A DNA stretch of 64,000 bases from Aurantiacibacter poecillastricola. Lineage in GTDB: Bacteria > Pseudomonadota > Alphaproteobacteria > Sphingomonadales > Sphingomonadaceae. Below, piece after piece: positions 41,452-51,700 of this stretch. Positions within the stretch are counted from its first letter, which is position 1, and the number at the start of each line of letters is the position of its first letter. The stretch lies in NCBI RefSeq assembly GCF_030730945.1, contig NZ_JAVAMS010000001.1:1178001-1242000 (forward strand), given 5' to 3'. The translations under genes were made by a program, and so were the position numbers. The notes under the pieces are model-generated. The model worked only from the letters and a program-made list of their open reading frames with translations. It did not search any database and had not been told where the DNA came from.

Positions 41452-42339
41452 TCAGATCCGCGTTCGCACCAGCAGGCCCTTGAAGAAGGTGGGGCTCGGG
41501 CGTACGGCGATGACCGATACGCCGCCCACCGCCAGCGCCGCTCCCGCCAGCATCAGCGGTCCGACTTCGTCACCGGTGATGCCGGCGCCCATCATGATCG
41601 TGAAGATCGGCGTGAGGAGCGTGATCGGCGCGACTATGCCCGCCTCGTTTCTCTGCAGGATGCCAAAATAGGCGGTATGCGCGAAGACCGAGACGACCAG
41701 GCCTGAAAACAGCAGAGCGGCCACCAGTTCCCAGGGGACGGCCAGCGAACTGGCGATCTGGCGATCCTCGATAAGGAGGCTGAGGGGGAGCAGCAGCAGG
41801 GTGGAGAAGAAGCCCGCCCAGGCCATCAATCGCGGTGCCGAAAGGTCGATGGTCTTGAGATAGACCGATCCCAGCGCGCCGACGAAGGCACCGGCGAAGA
41901 CGAAAAGCAGCCCCGTGCTGTTCTCCCATCCCGTGGGCGAGGCTACGGCAATCAGCACTCCGGCGAGAGCAAGGCCGATGCCGATCCCGCGTCGCCAGCG
42001 AACGCGTTCCCTGAGTATCAGCATCGCCAGCAGCACCGTCATCGGGGCGCCCGACAACTGTACGATGGCCGAGGAGGAGGGCGTTGCATCCTGCAGGCCG
42101 ACGAACAGCAGCGCAAAGCCGCCCCCGCTTACCGAAGTGGTCACCCAGGCAACGCGCCACCAGTCCTTCCCCGGCCATTTCAGCCAAGGCAGCAAGGCCG
42201 CGAGCACGACCAGCGAGCGCATGGCCGCGTAGAAGAGCGGCGGGATCGCCATATCGGTCACGACGATTCGGCTGACGATGACATTGCCTGCCCAGATGAC
42301 GCAGAGGAGAACGAGCAGGGCGATGTCGCGGAAGGGCAT
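41452..42339 (-). CDS. EamA/DMT-family transporter
   Basis: A 295-residue membrane protein with ten predicted TM helices in two EamA repeats, for example IALLVLLCVIWAGNVIVSRI and AGAFVGALGSVYLKTIDL. Members export amino acids, metabolites or quaternary compounds. No substrate can be named. It converges on the SRPBCC-adh-SDR operon and sits downstream of the TPR-sulfotransferase on the same strand, with a 110-base gap. Confidence 0.88.
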   Translation of the reverse strand: MPFRDIALLVLLCVIWAGNVIVSRIVVTDMAIPPLFYAAMRSLVVLAALLPWLKWPGKDWWRVAWVTTSVSGGGFALLFVGLQDATPSSSAIVQLSGAPMTVLLAMLILRERVRWRRGIGIGLALAGVLIAVASPTGWENSTGLLFVFAGAFVGALGSVYLKTIDLSAPRLMAWAGFFSTLLLLPLSLLIEDRQIASSLAVPWELVAALLFSGLVVSVFAHTAYFGILQRNEAGIVAPITLLTPIFTIMMGAGITGDEVGPLMLAGAALAVGGVSVIAVRPSPTFFKGLLVRTRI

Positions 42340-42449
42340 TGCGAGCGCCTAGCACCGTGATCGTATGCGGTCAGGTGGGAAAGCAGAGCGGTCCGCCGAA
42401 AGATGCAGAAAGCCCCGGGCTGGCGCCGCCCCGGTGTGGGATCAATTCC

Positions 42450-44048
42450 TTACCCTTCGCGCAGATCCAGCCCGAGGCTTTCGAAATCCGCCAGCACCCG
42501 TTCCGCAGCCGGTCCGTAGCGTTTCCAGCGACCCACCGAACCGGCGTGAACCGGCGAGCGCACCTGCACCGCGCTGGCAGTCGCAACCGCCTGACGATTG
42601 CTTTGCGGGGAGAGGCACGCAGCGTCCCATTCCAGCCCGCAGAACTCGATGAGGCGGCGGGTCTGGTGCTCCTGGTCGGTGACCATGTCCTCGTAGCGCT
42701 GCACCATGAAACGATCAGGCGGCAGCTCCCTTTCCAGGCGATCGCAGAGCGTCTCGAACCTCGCCACGAAGTGGGCCGTGTCGCCAAGCCCATAGGCATA
42801 GGAATAATAGCTGAAGCCGGTGGCAAACAGCTGGCGGAAATTGGCGAAAACCACGTCGAGCGGAAATCGCCGCAAGCAGACGATGCGAGCCTGCGGCAGA
42901 GCCTTCAGGATGGCCGGCGCGTAGAACACGTTGAAGGGCATCTTATCGGTGAAGAACGGCTTGTCGCCCGTCACACCCGCGATCCTGCGCAAATAGTCTC
43001 TCCCGACCGGTGCGAGGTCCTCTGCCCCGGCAGCAGCTTCCAGCAGCGGGACGTCGAGCACGTGCTGCCCCGGCGTTTGCAGGTGCCGCTTCAGCGCGAT
43101 GCCGAACTCGGGCAATTCGCCCGCCGAATGCACGAGGGGATGCGCGGCGACGATCCGCTCGATGAGGGTGGTGCCGCTCCTTGGCAGGCCGACGATGAAG
43201 ATCGGCCCTTGTTCGCTCTCCTGCCAAGAGGGGTCGGTAAACCGCTCAGCCCCCGCTGCCGCCGCTGCGAAGAGCCGGTCGGTCTGCTCGCGATCGTGGC
43301 CGACTTCCCGCGCCTTGCCTTCCTTGGCGCGCTCCAGCCAGTCGAAGCTCTCGTCCCACTGGCCATGCGCTTCGTGCCATTTCGCAAGGGCGTGTCCGAA
43401 TATGAGGCGCGCTTGCACATCGCTCGCTTCGCCGAACAGCGCTTCCAGCGTGTCGCGCCATTCGGTTGGGGGATTGTCCTCCAGGCCTAGCAAGGCCAGC
43501 CATGATTGGGCGTGGCCGGGCGCCAGCTTCAGGACAGCCTCGAACTGCGTCCGCGCTCCTGCGAGGTCGCCCACGAACTGCAGCTCGATCGCGTGGTTGT
43601 AGCGGTAGCCGGGCTCGTCCGGTGTGCCCTCCACGGCCTGTGCCGAGAATTTCGCCGCCTCCTCGTGCAGGCCTGTTCGCGCCAGCACGACCGCGATCTG
43701 CGCGGCGAGGTGAGGATTGTCGGTTCCGGCCTGAGCCGCCCGCGCAATGGCCTGCCGGGCAGCGGCCGCCTCCTGCCGGGCGAGGGCCAGGCGGGCATCG
43801 ATGAGGTCGAGCCACGCTTCGCTATGGCCGCTTCTGCGGATGAGGTCCGCGAGCTTCGTCGCGCCCGGCCAATTGTCGTGTTCCAGAGCGATATGCGCCA
43901 GCACGATCACCGCTGCCGGGTCGCCGGGATACGCCTTCAGGTGTTGCTGCGCTGCAACATGAGCCGCGCGGAAGTGCCCGTTCAGAACTGCCTGACGCGC
44001 TTCTAAAACCGAGGCTTTATCTACGGAAATACTACGGTCTCCGACCAA
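42450..44048 (-). CDS. tetratricopeptide-repeat sulfotransferase
   Basis: A 532-residue protein. The N-terminal half (about 1-270) is a TPR solenoid (repeats such as AHVAAQQHLKAYPGDPAAVIV and LAAQIAVVLARTGLHEEAAK). The C-terminal half is a sulfotransferase (IFIVGLPRSGTTLIERIVAAH, TDKMPFNVFYAPAIL and RIVCLRRFPLDVVFANFRQ). Sphingomonadales often carry this TPR-sulfotransferase next to a TonB-dependent receptor, and a receptor gene is divergent here. The link between the two is unexplained; modification of a peptide, glycan or siderophore is possible. Confidence 0.87.
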   Translation of the reverse strand: MVGDRSISVDKASVLEARQAVLNGHFRAAHVAAQQHLKAYPGDPAAVIVLAHIALEHDNWPGATKLADLIRRSGHSEAWLDLIDARLALARQEAAAARQAIARAAQAGTDNPHLAAQIAVVLARTGLHEEAAKFSAQAVEGTPDEPGYRYNHAIELQFVGDLAGARTQFEAVLKLAPGHAQSWLALLGLEDNPPTEWRDTLEALFGEASDVQARLIFGHALAKWHEAHGQWDESFDWLERAKEGKAREVGHDREQTDRLFAAAAAGAERFTDPSWQESEQGPIFIVGLPRSGTTLIERIVAAHPLVHSAGELPEFGIALKRHLQTPGQHVLDVPLLEAAAGAEDLAPVGRDYLRRIAGVTGDKPFFTDKMPFNVFYAPAILKALPQARIVCLRRFPLDVVFANFRQLFATGFSYYSYAYGLGDTAHFVARFETLCDRLERELPPDRFMVQRYEDMVTDQEHQTRRLIEFCGLEWDAACLSPQSNRQAVATASAVQVRSPVHAGSVGRWKRYGPAAERVLADFESLGLDLREG

Positions 44049-44073
44049 CTACACACAATACAATTGACAAGTT

Positions 44074-44105
44074 GCACTGCACCATGAACCATCGTGTTGC
44101 AGTGC
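44074..44105. promoter_or_regulatory. inverted repeat between TPR-sulfotransferase and TonB receptor genes
   Basis: GCACTGCA (44074-44081) and TGCAGTGC (44098-44105) form a perfect 8-base inverted repeat with a 16-base gap, in the 102-base divergent region. A TTGACA (44064-44069) lies just before it, with no good -10 box, and CATAAT (44108-44113) just after. The arrangement fits a two-half-site operator that could control both genes. Confidence 0.5.
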
Positions 44106-44150
44106 GTCATAATATTTGATGCATTGAAGACAATCAGGGAGGTTTAGGCA

Positions 44151-46724
44151 ATGACCACTTTTCCCACCGGCCGCACGATCCGCACGGTCCTGCTTTCCAG
44201 CACGGTCCTGCTATCGATTACAGGCGTTCCCGCCTTCGCGCAGGATACCGACACCGACGATATCCCTCCCCGCCTGCAAGGTGCTCAGCCTGACGAGGCA
44301 GGCACGTCTCCGCCGGACGTTCCCTACAACCAGATCATCGTCACCGCGACGAGGCGCGCCGAAAGCGTGCAGGACATTCCCCTGAACATCGCCGCCGTGG
44401 GGGGCGAGCAGATCGAGGAGCAGGGGCTTACCGAACTGTCCGAACTGCTGCCCTTCGTTCCGGGCATCAACATCGTCGATCGCGGCGGGCGGCAGGGCAA
44501 TCCGATCATCGTGCGCGGCCTCAACCTCGATGCCATCGGCTCTGGCGATGGCAACAACAATGGCGGCGGTACCGTGGCCACCTATATCGGCGAAATCCCG
44601 CTTTTCGTCGACCTCAAGCTGAATGATCTCGAACGCGTCGAGGTTCTGCTCGGGCCGCAAGGCACGCTGTATGGTGCAGGCACGCTGGGCGGCGCGATCC
44701 GCTACATTCCGCGCAAGCCTCAATTCGGCGAGTTCACTGCCGAGGCCCGATCCGAAGTGTCGAAATACTCCGAGGCCGAGAGCTGGAGCTACCAGATCGG
44801 CAGCACGGTCAATTTCGGCCTGACCGACAACTTCGCGATCCGCGCCTCGGTCGATTACGACGATGATTCCGGCTTCATCGATTACGTGAACGTCGTCGAC
44901 GAGGTCGGCGTCACCAATCCCGATACGCCCGAAGGCCTGAACCGCATCGAGGATGCCGATGGCGAGGAGACGATCTCGGGCCGGATCGCGGCGCGCTGGG
45001 AGCCTGTTCCCTGGCTCGACGCGACGGCGACCTATTACTACCAGAAGGCCGAGATCGAGGGGCGCCGGGTCTCGCACTATCGCAGCGACGTGCCCGGCCT
45101 GCTGGACGGCACGCCAAGCGTGGGTCGCTACGAAAACGCCTTCCGCGTGCAGGAGCCCAACACCATCGAAAACGACCTCATCGCCCTGGAGGCGACAGCG
45201 GATCTCGGATTTGCCGAACTGACATCGGCAACAGGGTGGAGCACCTTTTCCGACGACGGGCAGCGCGACCAGACGACGCTGCTGATCACGCTGGAATACA
45301 GCTACGAACTGTTCCCGAGCTTCACCGCCTTCACCCGCGAAGTGGGCGAGGCCGACAGGTTCAACCAGGAAGTGCGGCTGGTCTCCACGCATGGCGGCCC
45401 GTTCAACTGGATCATTGGCGGCTTCTACAACAAGCTGAACTCGGTCGGCTCGTCTTCCGAATTCGTCCCGAACTACGTGCCCTACGTCAATGCCGACCCG
45501 TTGAACTTCGGCCTGACCGACCGGCCCGACGCGCTGGAATATTTCTCCACCGGCCGCGACCGGCTGGAGGAGATCGCGGCCTTCGGCGAACTGGGCTACG
45601 AACTGTTCGACGGCTTCACCGTGACGGTGGGCGGGCGATATTACAATTACGATCTGCAATCGGTGTCGACCGTGGATTTCCCGCTGTTCGAACCGCTGAG
45701 CTACATGCCCCTGACTCTGGACGAGATCGCCGAGCTCGATTTCGATCCCGAACTCGCGCAGTCGGACGACGGCTTCTTGTTCAAGGTCAACGCATCGTGG
45801 GAAGTCACGGACGACCTGCTGGTCTATGGCACGATCAGCGAGGGCTATCGCATCGGCGGTGTCAACGGGGTGGGGCAGTGCGAACCCTACGATCCCACCG
45901 GACAGAACACGCAGGGCGCCTGCGCGCTGGCGCCGGGACAGGAATTCGATGCCGGCAACGGGCAGGTAGGCGTTTCCAACCGCGACGAGCGGCAGTTCAC
46001 ACCCGACCAGACCCGCAATTACGAAATCGGCCTGAAGTCGACGCTGCTCGACGGGACGCTCATTTTCAATGCAGCGGCCTATTACATCGACTGGATCGAT
46101 CCGCAGCTTGGCTCTGCCACGGTGAACGCGAATATCCCCATCACCGTGAATGGCGAGGGCGCGGAGTCCAAAGGTGTCGAACTCAGCGCCGACTGGCGAC
46201 CGACGGAGCGCTTCAACCTGCGCGGCAATTTCAGCTATATCGACAGCCAGCTGACCGCCGGCGTGCCCGACCTGATCCGCACCATCTCGCCGCCCGGCTT
46301 CGGCAGCGCGTTCGAGGACGGCGTTGCCGGAGACCGCCTGCCCGGCTCGCCAGAAACGCAGTTCTCGGTGTTCGGCGCCTATTCGCTGCCGATGGTGAAT
46401 GGCGACAACATCCGCTTCAACGCAAGCTACTCCTGGCAGGACGACGTTCTCAGCCGCACAGGTGGCCGGGGATCGGGTCTCACGCTGGACAGCTACGGCG
46501 TGGCCAATGCCGCAGTCAGCTACGAAGCGGATCGCTTCATCGCCACGGTATTCGTCGACAACGTCTTCGACGAGTTCGCGGAGACTGGCGTGATCGGTAC
46601 GCGGCTTTCAAACCAGGACGTCTTCGATTTCGACGGCAACCCGGTCTATGTTCGCGGCTTCTCGACGCATATCCTGCCGCCCCGGCAGATCGGCCTGCGC
46701 CTCAAACTGCTATTCGGGGACTGA
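44151..46724 (+). CDS. TonB-dependent outer membrane receptor
   Basis: An 857-residue outer-membrane receptor that imports a ligand using TonB energy. A signal peptide (TVLLSITGVPAFA end) is followed by the plug domain: IIVTATRRAESVQDIPLNIA, LSELLPFVPGINIVD and DLERVEVLLGPQGTLYGAG. A 22-strand barrel follows, ending HILPPRQIGLRLKLLFGD, whose terminal aromatic/hydrophobic residues suit the BAM complex. It lacks the extra signalling domain of FecA types. The ligand is unknown. A GGGAGG ribosome site precedes the ATG. It ends at a hairpin terminator at 46758-46792. Confidence 0.94.
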   Translation: MTTFPTGRTIRTVLLSSTVLLSITGVPAFAQDTDTDDIPPRLQGAQPDEAGTSPPDVPYNQIIVTATRRAESVQDIPLNIAAVGGEQIEEQGLTELSELLPFVPGINIVDRGGRQGNPIIVRGLNLDAIGSGDGNNNGGGTVATYIGEIPLFVDLKLNDLERVEVLLGPQGTLYGAGTLGGAIRYIPRKPQFGEFTAEARSEVSKYSEAESWSYQIGSTVNFGLTDNFAIRASVDYDDDSGFIDYVNVVDEVGVTNPDTPEGLNRIEDADGEETISGRIAARWEPVPWLDATATYYYQKAEIEGRRVSHYRSDVPGLLDGTPSVGRYENAFRVQEPNTIENDLIALEATADLGFAELTSATGWSTFSDDGQRDQTTLLITLEYSYELFPSFTAFTREVGEADRFNQEVRLVSTHGGPFNWIIGGFYNKLNSVGSSSEFVPNYVPYVNADPLNFGLTDRPDALEYFSTGRDRLEEIAAFGELGYELFDGFTVTVGGRYYNYDLQSVSTVDFPLFEPLSYMPLTLDEIAELDFDPELAQSDDGFLFKVNASWEVTDDLLVYGTISEGYRIGGVNGVGQCEPYDPTGQNTQGACALAPGQEFDAGNGQVGVSNRDERQFTPDQTRNYEIGLKSTLLDGTLIFNAAAYYIDWIDPQLGSATVNANIPITVNGEGAESKGVELSADWRPTERFNLRGNFSYIDSQLTAGVPDLIRTISPPGFGSAFEDGVAGDRLPGSPETQFSVFGAYSLPMVNGDNIRFNASYSWQDDVLSRTGGRGSGLTLDSYGVANAAVSYEADRFIATVFVDNVFDEFAETGVIGTRLSNQDVFDFDGNPVYVRGFSTHILPPRQIGLRLKLLFGD

Positions 46725-46757
46725 GCACCTTCTGGGGAGGGCGCCCCTGCCGAAATG

Positions 46758-46792
46758 CCACGTGAAGACCGGGCCCAGCGGTCCTCACGTGG
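46758..46792 (+). terminator. rho-independent terminator after the TonB receptor gene
   Basis: An 8-base stem CCACGTGA...TCACGTGG continues across a mismatch into GACC/GGTC and is followed by TTCTTAA. It lies 34 bases after the receptor's stop. Confidence 0.75.
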
Positions 46793-46820
46793 TTCTTAAC
46801 GAGCCCCGTATGGCTCACTC

Positions 46821-46854
46821 GTGTCCTCAAGAACGCCTCCGGGAGGCAGGACAC
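46821..46854 (-). terminator. nested hairpin at the 3' end of the tetR gene
   Basis: An outer stem GTGTCCT/AGGACAC (46821-46827 and 46848-46854) encloses a tight inner inverted repeat GCCTCC/GGAGGC. It lies just downstream of the tetR stop (46859-46861) on the minus strand. There is no clear U-tract. Confidence 0.45.
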
Positions 46855-46858
46855 GCCC

Positions 46859-47452
46859 TCATCCCTGGCGCTGCGGCTCGGAGAGCGCTGCCTCGAACAG
46901 CGCTTGCAGCTTCGCCTCGATCTGCGGCGAGTGATCGCATACCGGCTTGACTGCCATGACGGTCCGCATGATCGTCATGCCCATCCAGACCGCCATGCAG
47001 GTGCTGGCTCGCTGCTCGGGGTTCGTGCCGCCAATCCTTTCGGCAAACGGCAGAAGCACGTCCTTGCGCAACGCCTCTGACACCACCCCGGAAGCTGCTG
47101 GCGACGATGCCGAGCGAAGGATGATCAGAAGCCGTTCGACATTCTCGTTCGCGTCGTCCGCCTCCGAGAAAAACAGCCTGGCGAGATAGCCGGCCATCTC
47201 CTCCGCCGGGAGGTCGGGCGGGAATATGTCCTTCTTCCGGGTGCCGCGCACAACTTCGCGAAACAGGCCTTCCTTGCTGCCGCAATATCGGCTGACAAGG
47301 GCAACATCCACGCCCACGTCCCGGGCGATCTCGCGAAGGCTGACGCTTTCGTAGCTCTCCTCGAGAAAGCGCCGGCGGGCAGCCGCCAACATGGCCTGTT
47401 TCGTCGCTTCGGCCGATTTCGGGCGAGGCGGAGGAGGACTGGGGGGCGACAT
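46859..47452 (-). CDS. TetR-family repressor of the RND efflux operon
   Basis: A 197-residue TetR regulator. After a proline-rich start (SPPSPPPPRPKSAEATKQ) comes the HTH: AARRRFLEESYESVSLREIA and RDVGVDVALVSRYCGSKEGL. The C-terminal ligand domain is weakly conserved. The ATG at 47452 has AAGGAATTGAGA upstream; the frame further up runs through the promoter. It is divergent from the adaptor-RND-OMF operon. Two near-identical palindromes in the shared region (47500 and 47544) are its likely operators. Confidence 0.9.
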   Translation of the reverse strand: MSPPSPPPPRPKSAEATKQAMLAAARRRFLEESYESVSLREIARDVGVDVALVSRYCGSKEGLFREVVRGTRKKDIFPPDLPAEEMAGYLARLFFSEADDANENVERLLIILRSASSPAASGVVSEALRKDVLLPFAERIGGTNPEQRASTCMAVWMGMTIMRTVMAVKPVCDHSPQIEAKLQALFEAALSEPQRQG

Positions 47453-47499
47453 TCTCAATTCCTTTGTCAGCACCGGGTTTACGTTCGACGGCACGCTAT

Positions 47500-47515
47500 G
47501 TCTACAGGTGTTGAC
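47500..47515. promoter_or_regulatory. TetR operator copy A
   Basis: GTCTACAGGTGTTGAC, a 16-base near-palindrome (arms GTCTACA and TGTTGAC, one mismatch). It matches copy B at 47544 in 12 of 16 positions, including the whole right arm TGTTGAC. It lies 48 bases before the tetR start. Confidence 0.7.
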
Positions 47516-47543
47516 TCTATGTGAACGCAGGCGTAGGCGGCGA

Positions 47544-47559
47544 GTCATCACCTGTTGAC
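47544..47559. promoter_or_regulatory. TetR operator copy B
   Basis: GTCATCACCTGTTGAC, the second copy of the 16-base near-palindrome, 44 bases (about four helical turns) from copy A. It contains TTGAC, a -35-like element for the efflux operon. It is directly followed by another small palindrome GCTGCA-A-TGCAGC (47560-47572), 34 bases before the adaptor start. Confidence 0.7.
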
Positions 47560-47605
47560 GCTGCAATGCAGCATAGAAGGCGGGCAGTGCCCGATAATCC
47601 GCCAT

Positions 47606-48787
47606 ATGAGATCACGGCTCCTTTCGCCAATCGCGGCTCTCATCCTTGCTGCATGTTCCGGCGGCGCAGATGATGCGCCGGCCCCGCAGGCGCCTTCGGT
47701 AACCGTCGCGCAGCCGCTGGTGCAGCAAGTGCGCGACTGGGACGATTACGTTGGCCGGTTCGAGGCCGTGGAGAGCGTGGAAGTGCGCCCCCGCGTCACC
47801 GGCTATCTCCAGCAGGTCCATCTGAACGACGGGCAGTATGTAAGGGCCGGAGAGCCCCTCTTCACCATCGACCCGCGCCCTGCCCGGGCTGCCTTCCAGC
47901 AAGCCCGGGCGCAGCTCGCACGCGCCGAGGCCTTGCTGGCCAATGCAAGGACGGAACTTGCCCGGTCGGAAACGCTGGCCGCGTCGCAAGCTGCAAGTCA
48001 GGAAGAGGTTGAGCAGCGTCGGGCTGCCGTTCGCGCCGGCGTGGCCGAGGTCGCTGCCGCGCGGGCCAATGTCGAAGCACAGCAATTGCAGGTGAACTTC
48101 ACCACCGTGCGCGCGCCGATATCCGGCCGTGTGTCGGAGCGGCTGGTCGATGCGGGCAACAGCGTCATCGCCGACCAGACCGTGCTTGCCCGTATCGTCT
48201 CGGTGAGTCCCATCCATTTCAGCTTCGAGGGCTCCGAAGCGCTGCTGCTGAAATACCAGCGCCAAGATATTGCCGGTACCGGTGCGCCGGTGCGGGTGAA
48301 GTTGCAGGACGAAGCGTCCTACGTGCACCCCGGACGGATCGACTACATCGACCCGGCCATCGATCCCGGCTCGGGAACGGTAAGCGGGCGGGCGGTGCTG
48401 CCCAATCCCGATGGGTTCCTCAAACCAGGCATGGTAGGGCGGATGCAGCTCGCCGGATCGGACGCGTATGAGGCGGTGCTCGTACCGGATACGGCGATTG
48501 TCACCGATGCCGCTCGCCGTCTCGTATTCGTACTCGACGACGAGAACACCGTATTGGCTCGGGCCGTGGAGCTTGGTCCGCTGGTAGGCGAGTTGCGCGT
48601 CATCCGGTCGGGCCTCGCTGCGGACGAGCGCGTCATTATCGGCGGCGTGCAGCGCGCCCAGCCGGGCCAAAAGGTGCAGCCTCAGGAAGGCTCGATCGAA
48701 CAGTCCTCCGCCGACGCAGAGCCGGAAGCAACCGCGCGAACGCCGCGCGCCTCCTCCGCCGAGATCGTCGGATCGGCACGGGACTAG
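47606..48787 (+). CDS. RND efflux periplasmic adaptor lipoprotein (second system)
   Basis: A 393-residue membrane-fusion protein. The lipobox is ILAACSGG; the mature protein has the barrel/lipoyl block SVEVRPRVTGYLQQVHLNDG and QYVRAGEPLFTIDPRPARAA, a coiled-coil (about 95-165), and the second half VRAPISGRVSERLVDAGNSV. It resembles AcrA/MexE-type adaptors. I chose the ATG at 47606, because the longer frame starts in the operator region. The first gene of a TetR-controlled adaptor-RND-OMF operon, complete in itself, unlike the pump in the sulfide island. Confidence 0.92.
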   Translation: MRSRLLSPIAALILAACSGGADDAPAPQAPSVTVAQPLVQQVRDWDDYVGRFEAVESVEVRPRVTGYLQQVHLNDGQYVRAGEPLFTIDPRPARAAFQQARAQLARAEALLANARTELARSETLAASQAASQEEVEQRRAAVRAGVAEVAAARANVEAQQLQVNFTTVRAPISGRVSERLVDAGNSVIADQTVLARIVSVSPIHFSFEGSEALLLKYQRQDIAGTGAPVRVKLQDEASYVHPGRIDYIDPAIDPGSGTVSGRAVLPNPDGFLKPGMVGRMQLAGSDAYEAVLVPDTAIVTDAARRLVFVLDDENTVLARAVELGPLVGELRVIRSGLAADERVIIGGVQRAQPGQKVQPQEGSIEQSSADAEPEATARTPRASSAEIVGSARD

Positions 48788-48790
48788 ACG

Positions 48791-51700
48791 ATGAACATCT
48801 CGCGCTTCTTCATTGACCGGCCTATCTTCGCCGCGGTCATCGCCATCGTCATCACCCTGATCGGAGCGTTTTCCTTTCCGCTCCTGCCGCTGTCGCAATA
48901 TCCCGAGATCGCCCCGCCCACGATCGTCATCCAGGCTCCCTATCCCGGGGCGTCTTCGGAGACGATTGCCGAGACCGTTGCCGCACCGCTCGAGCAGGAG
49001 ATCAACGGTGTCGAGAACATGCTCTATATCCAGAGCTCCTCGACCCAGGGACAGGCCCAGATCACCGTCACCTTCGAACCCGGCACCGATCTCGATGCCG
49101 CGCAGGTGCTGGTCCAGAACCGCGTACGCCTTGCCGAACCGCGCCTGCCCGAACAGGTGCGTCAGGTCGGGGTGGTGGTGAACAAGCAGGCGACCGGCTT
49201 CCTGTTGATCGCCACGCTCACGGCGCAGGAGGGCTCCGGCCTCGATATCGATTATGTCGGCAATTACGCCCAGACGGTCATTCGCGATCGCCTGCTGCGC
49301 CTTGAGGGTGTCGGCGGCGTCAATGTGTTCGGCGGCGGCAATTACTCCATGCGCGTCTGGATCGATCCGGACCGGGCCGCAGGTCGTAATCTCACATCCA
49401 GCGAAATCGTGGCGGCGCTCCGCGGTCAGAACGTTCAGGTGGCAGGCGGTGCGCTGGGGCAGGCGCCCAACTCGGCCAATCCTGCCTTCGAGATGCCGAT
49501 CGAGGTCCAGGGACGTCTGGGCACGCCGGAAGAATTCGAGGACGTCGTCCTGAAGTCCGATCCCCAGAGCGGTTCCATCACGAGGCTGCGTGATGTCGCC
49601 CGGGTGGAACTGGGCAATCAGGATTACGGCATTCGCGCATTCTACAACGGCGACCGCAGCGTCGCGCTCGCGGTGATCGAACAGCCCGGCGCCAATGCGC
49701 TCGATGCAGCCGAACGGGTCGAACGGGAACTGGAAGCCATTGCGGCGGAGTTTCCTGCCGGCCTCACCTATGCAACGCCGTACAATCCGACCGAGTTCGT
49801 GGAGGCTTCGGTCGAGGCGGTCCAGGATACCTTGCTGGAAGCAATCGTGCTGGTCGTGCTCGTCATCATGGTGTTCCTCCAGACATGGCGCGCGGCGATA
49901 ATCCCGATCATCGCCATCCCCATCGCACTGATCGGCACATTTGCCGTGCAACTGGCGCTTGGCTATTCGATCAATTCGCTTTCCCTGTTCGCGCTGGTGC
50001 TGGCAGTCGGCATCGTGGTGGACGATGCGATCGTCGTGGTCGAAGCGGTGGAGAAGCACGTTCGCGAAGGGCTTTCCCCGCGCGAGGCTGCCCATCGGAC
50101 CATGCGGGAAGTGTCCGGCGCGCTCATAGCGATCGGCCTCGTGCTGGTTTCGGTTTTCGTGCCGACCGCACTTACGCCGGGTATTCCGGGCATATTCTAT
50201 CGCCAGTTCGCGGTCGCCATCGCAGCGGCGGCGACGATCTCCCTGATCGTCTCCCTGACCCTGTCTCCGGCGCTTGCCGCCCTGTTGCTGAAGCCGCACG
50301 AACCCGGCCACGCCGAAGGCGGCCCGCGTTGGCTTCGCCCGCTTCGTGCAGGCGCCGACAGGTTCAACCAGGGTTTCGAATGGCTTTCCGGCAGATACGG
50401 GCGCTTCACCGCGCGTACGGTGCGAATGGGGACGATCATGCTGGTGGTCTATGCCGGTCTCCTTGCGCTGACCGGGTGGCGCCTGGCCGATACCCCGACC
50501 GGGTTCATCCCCGAACAGGACCAGGGTATCCTGATCGGTGTCGTGCAAATGCCGCCGGGCGCATCGCTCGATCGTACCAACGCCGTGCTGGATCAGGCGT
50601 TCGAGACCGCCATCCGGCAGGAAGGCGTCGATTCCGCGATCTATCTTGCGGGCCTCGATGGCACCACGCAGGCAACCTCGTCCAATGCGGGCACGATATT
50701 CATGCGCCTGAAGGACTGGTCCGAACGCGGTGAAGATCTCAGCGCAGATGCCATTGCCGGTACGCTAACAGGCAAGTTTGCCGCGCTGACCGACCAGGGC
50801 AACATCTTCATGGTGTCTCCGCCGACCGTACGCGGTCTCGGCAATGGAAGCGGCTTCGTCATGATGGTGCAGGACCGCGGCGGCAACGGATACCGCGCAC
50901 TCGAGCAGACGGCCGGCCCGCTCATGGGCGCGGCAGCGCAGCAGGCGGGAACACTGAACCAGGTCTATACGACCTACAACACCGGTACGCCTCGCATACG
51001 CGCCGATGTCGATCGCGACCGGGCGCAGCTGCTGGGCGTGCAACCCGGACAGGTGTTCGACGCGCTGGGGACCTATATCGGTTCTACCTACGTGAACGAT
51101 TTCAACTTCATGGGCCGGACCTATCGCGTGACGGCGCAGGCCGAACCCTATGCCCGCGACGATGCGACGGATATTGGTCGGCTGCAGGTGCGCTCGTCGA
51201 GTGGCGAGATGGTGCCGCTGTCGTCGGTGGCGACGCTACAGGACGATTCAGGGCCCTCGCGGGTAATCCGCTACAACCTCTTCCCGGCCTACGAGCTCCA
51301 GGGCCAGGCGGCACAGGGAGTATCCTCAGGCGAGGCTATCGAGAGCATGCAGCAGATTGCGACCGAAACCCTGCCCGACGGCTATGGCTACGAATGGACA
51401 GGTCTCGCCTATCAGGAACAGGCCGCTGGAAGCAGTTCGGCCCTGGTGTTCGCGATGGCGGTCGTGTTCGTGTTCCTGGTGCTCGCAGCACAATACGAAT
51501 CCCTTACCCTGCCGCTCGCGGTGATCCTGATTGTGCCGATGTGTATCCTCGCCGCGCTGATCGGGGTGAACATTCGCGGTATGGACAACAATATCCTCAC
51601 GCAGGTCGGGCTGGTGGTGCTGATTGCCCTGGCAGCCAAGAACGCGATCCTGATCGTGGAGGTCGCCAAGCAGGAAGAGGACGTGGGAATGCGGCGGATG

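Noticed and set aside
47612..50548. A 978-residue open frame on the minus strand across the second RND operon
   Set aside because: It lies antisense to the adaptor and pump genes, has no recognisable family motif and contains the biased composition typical of antisense frames in GC-rich DNA. The plus-strand genes are clear.
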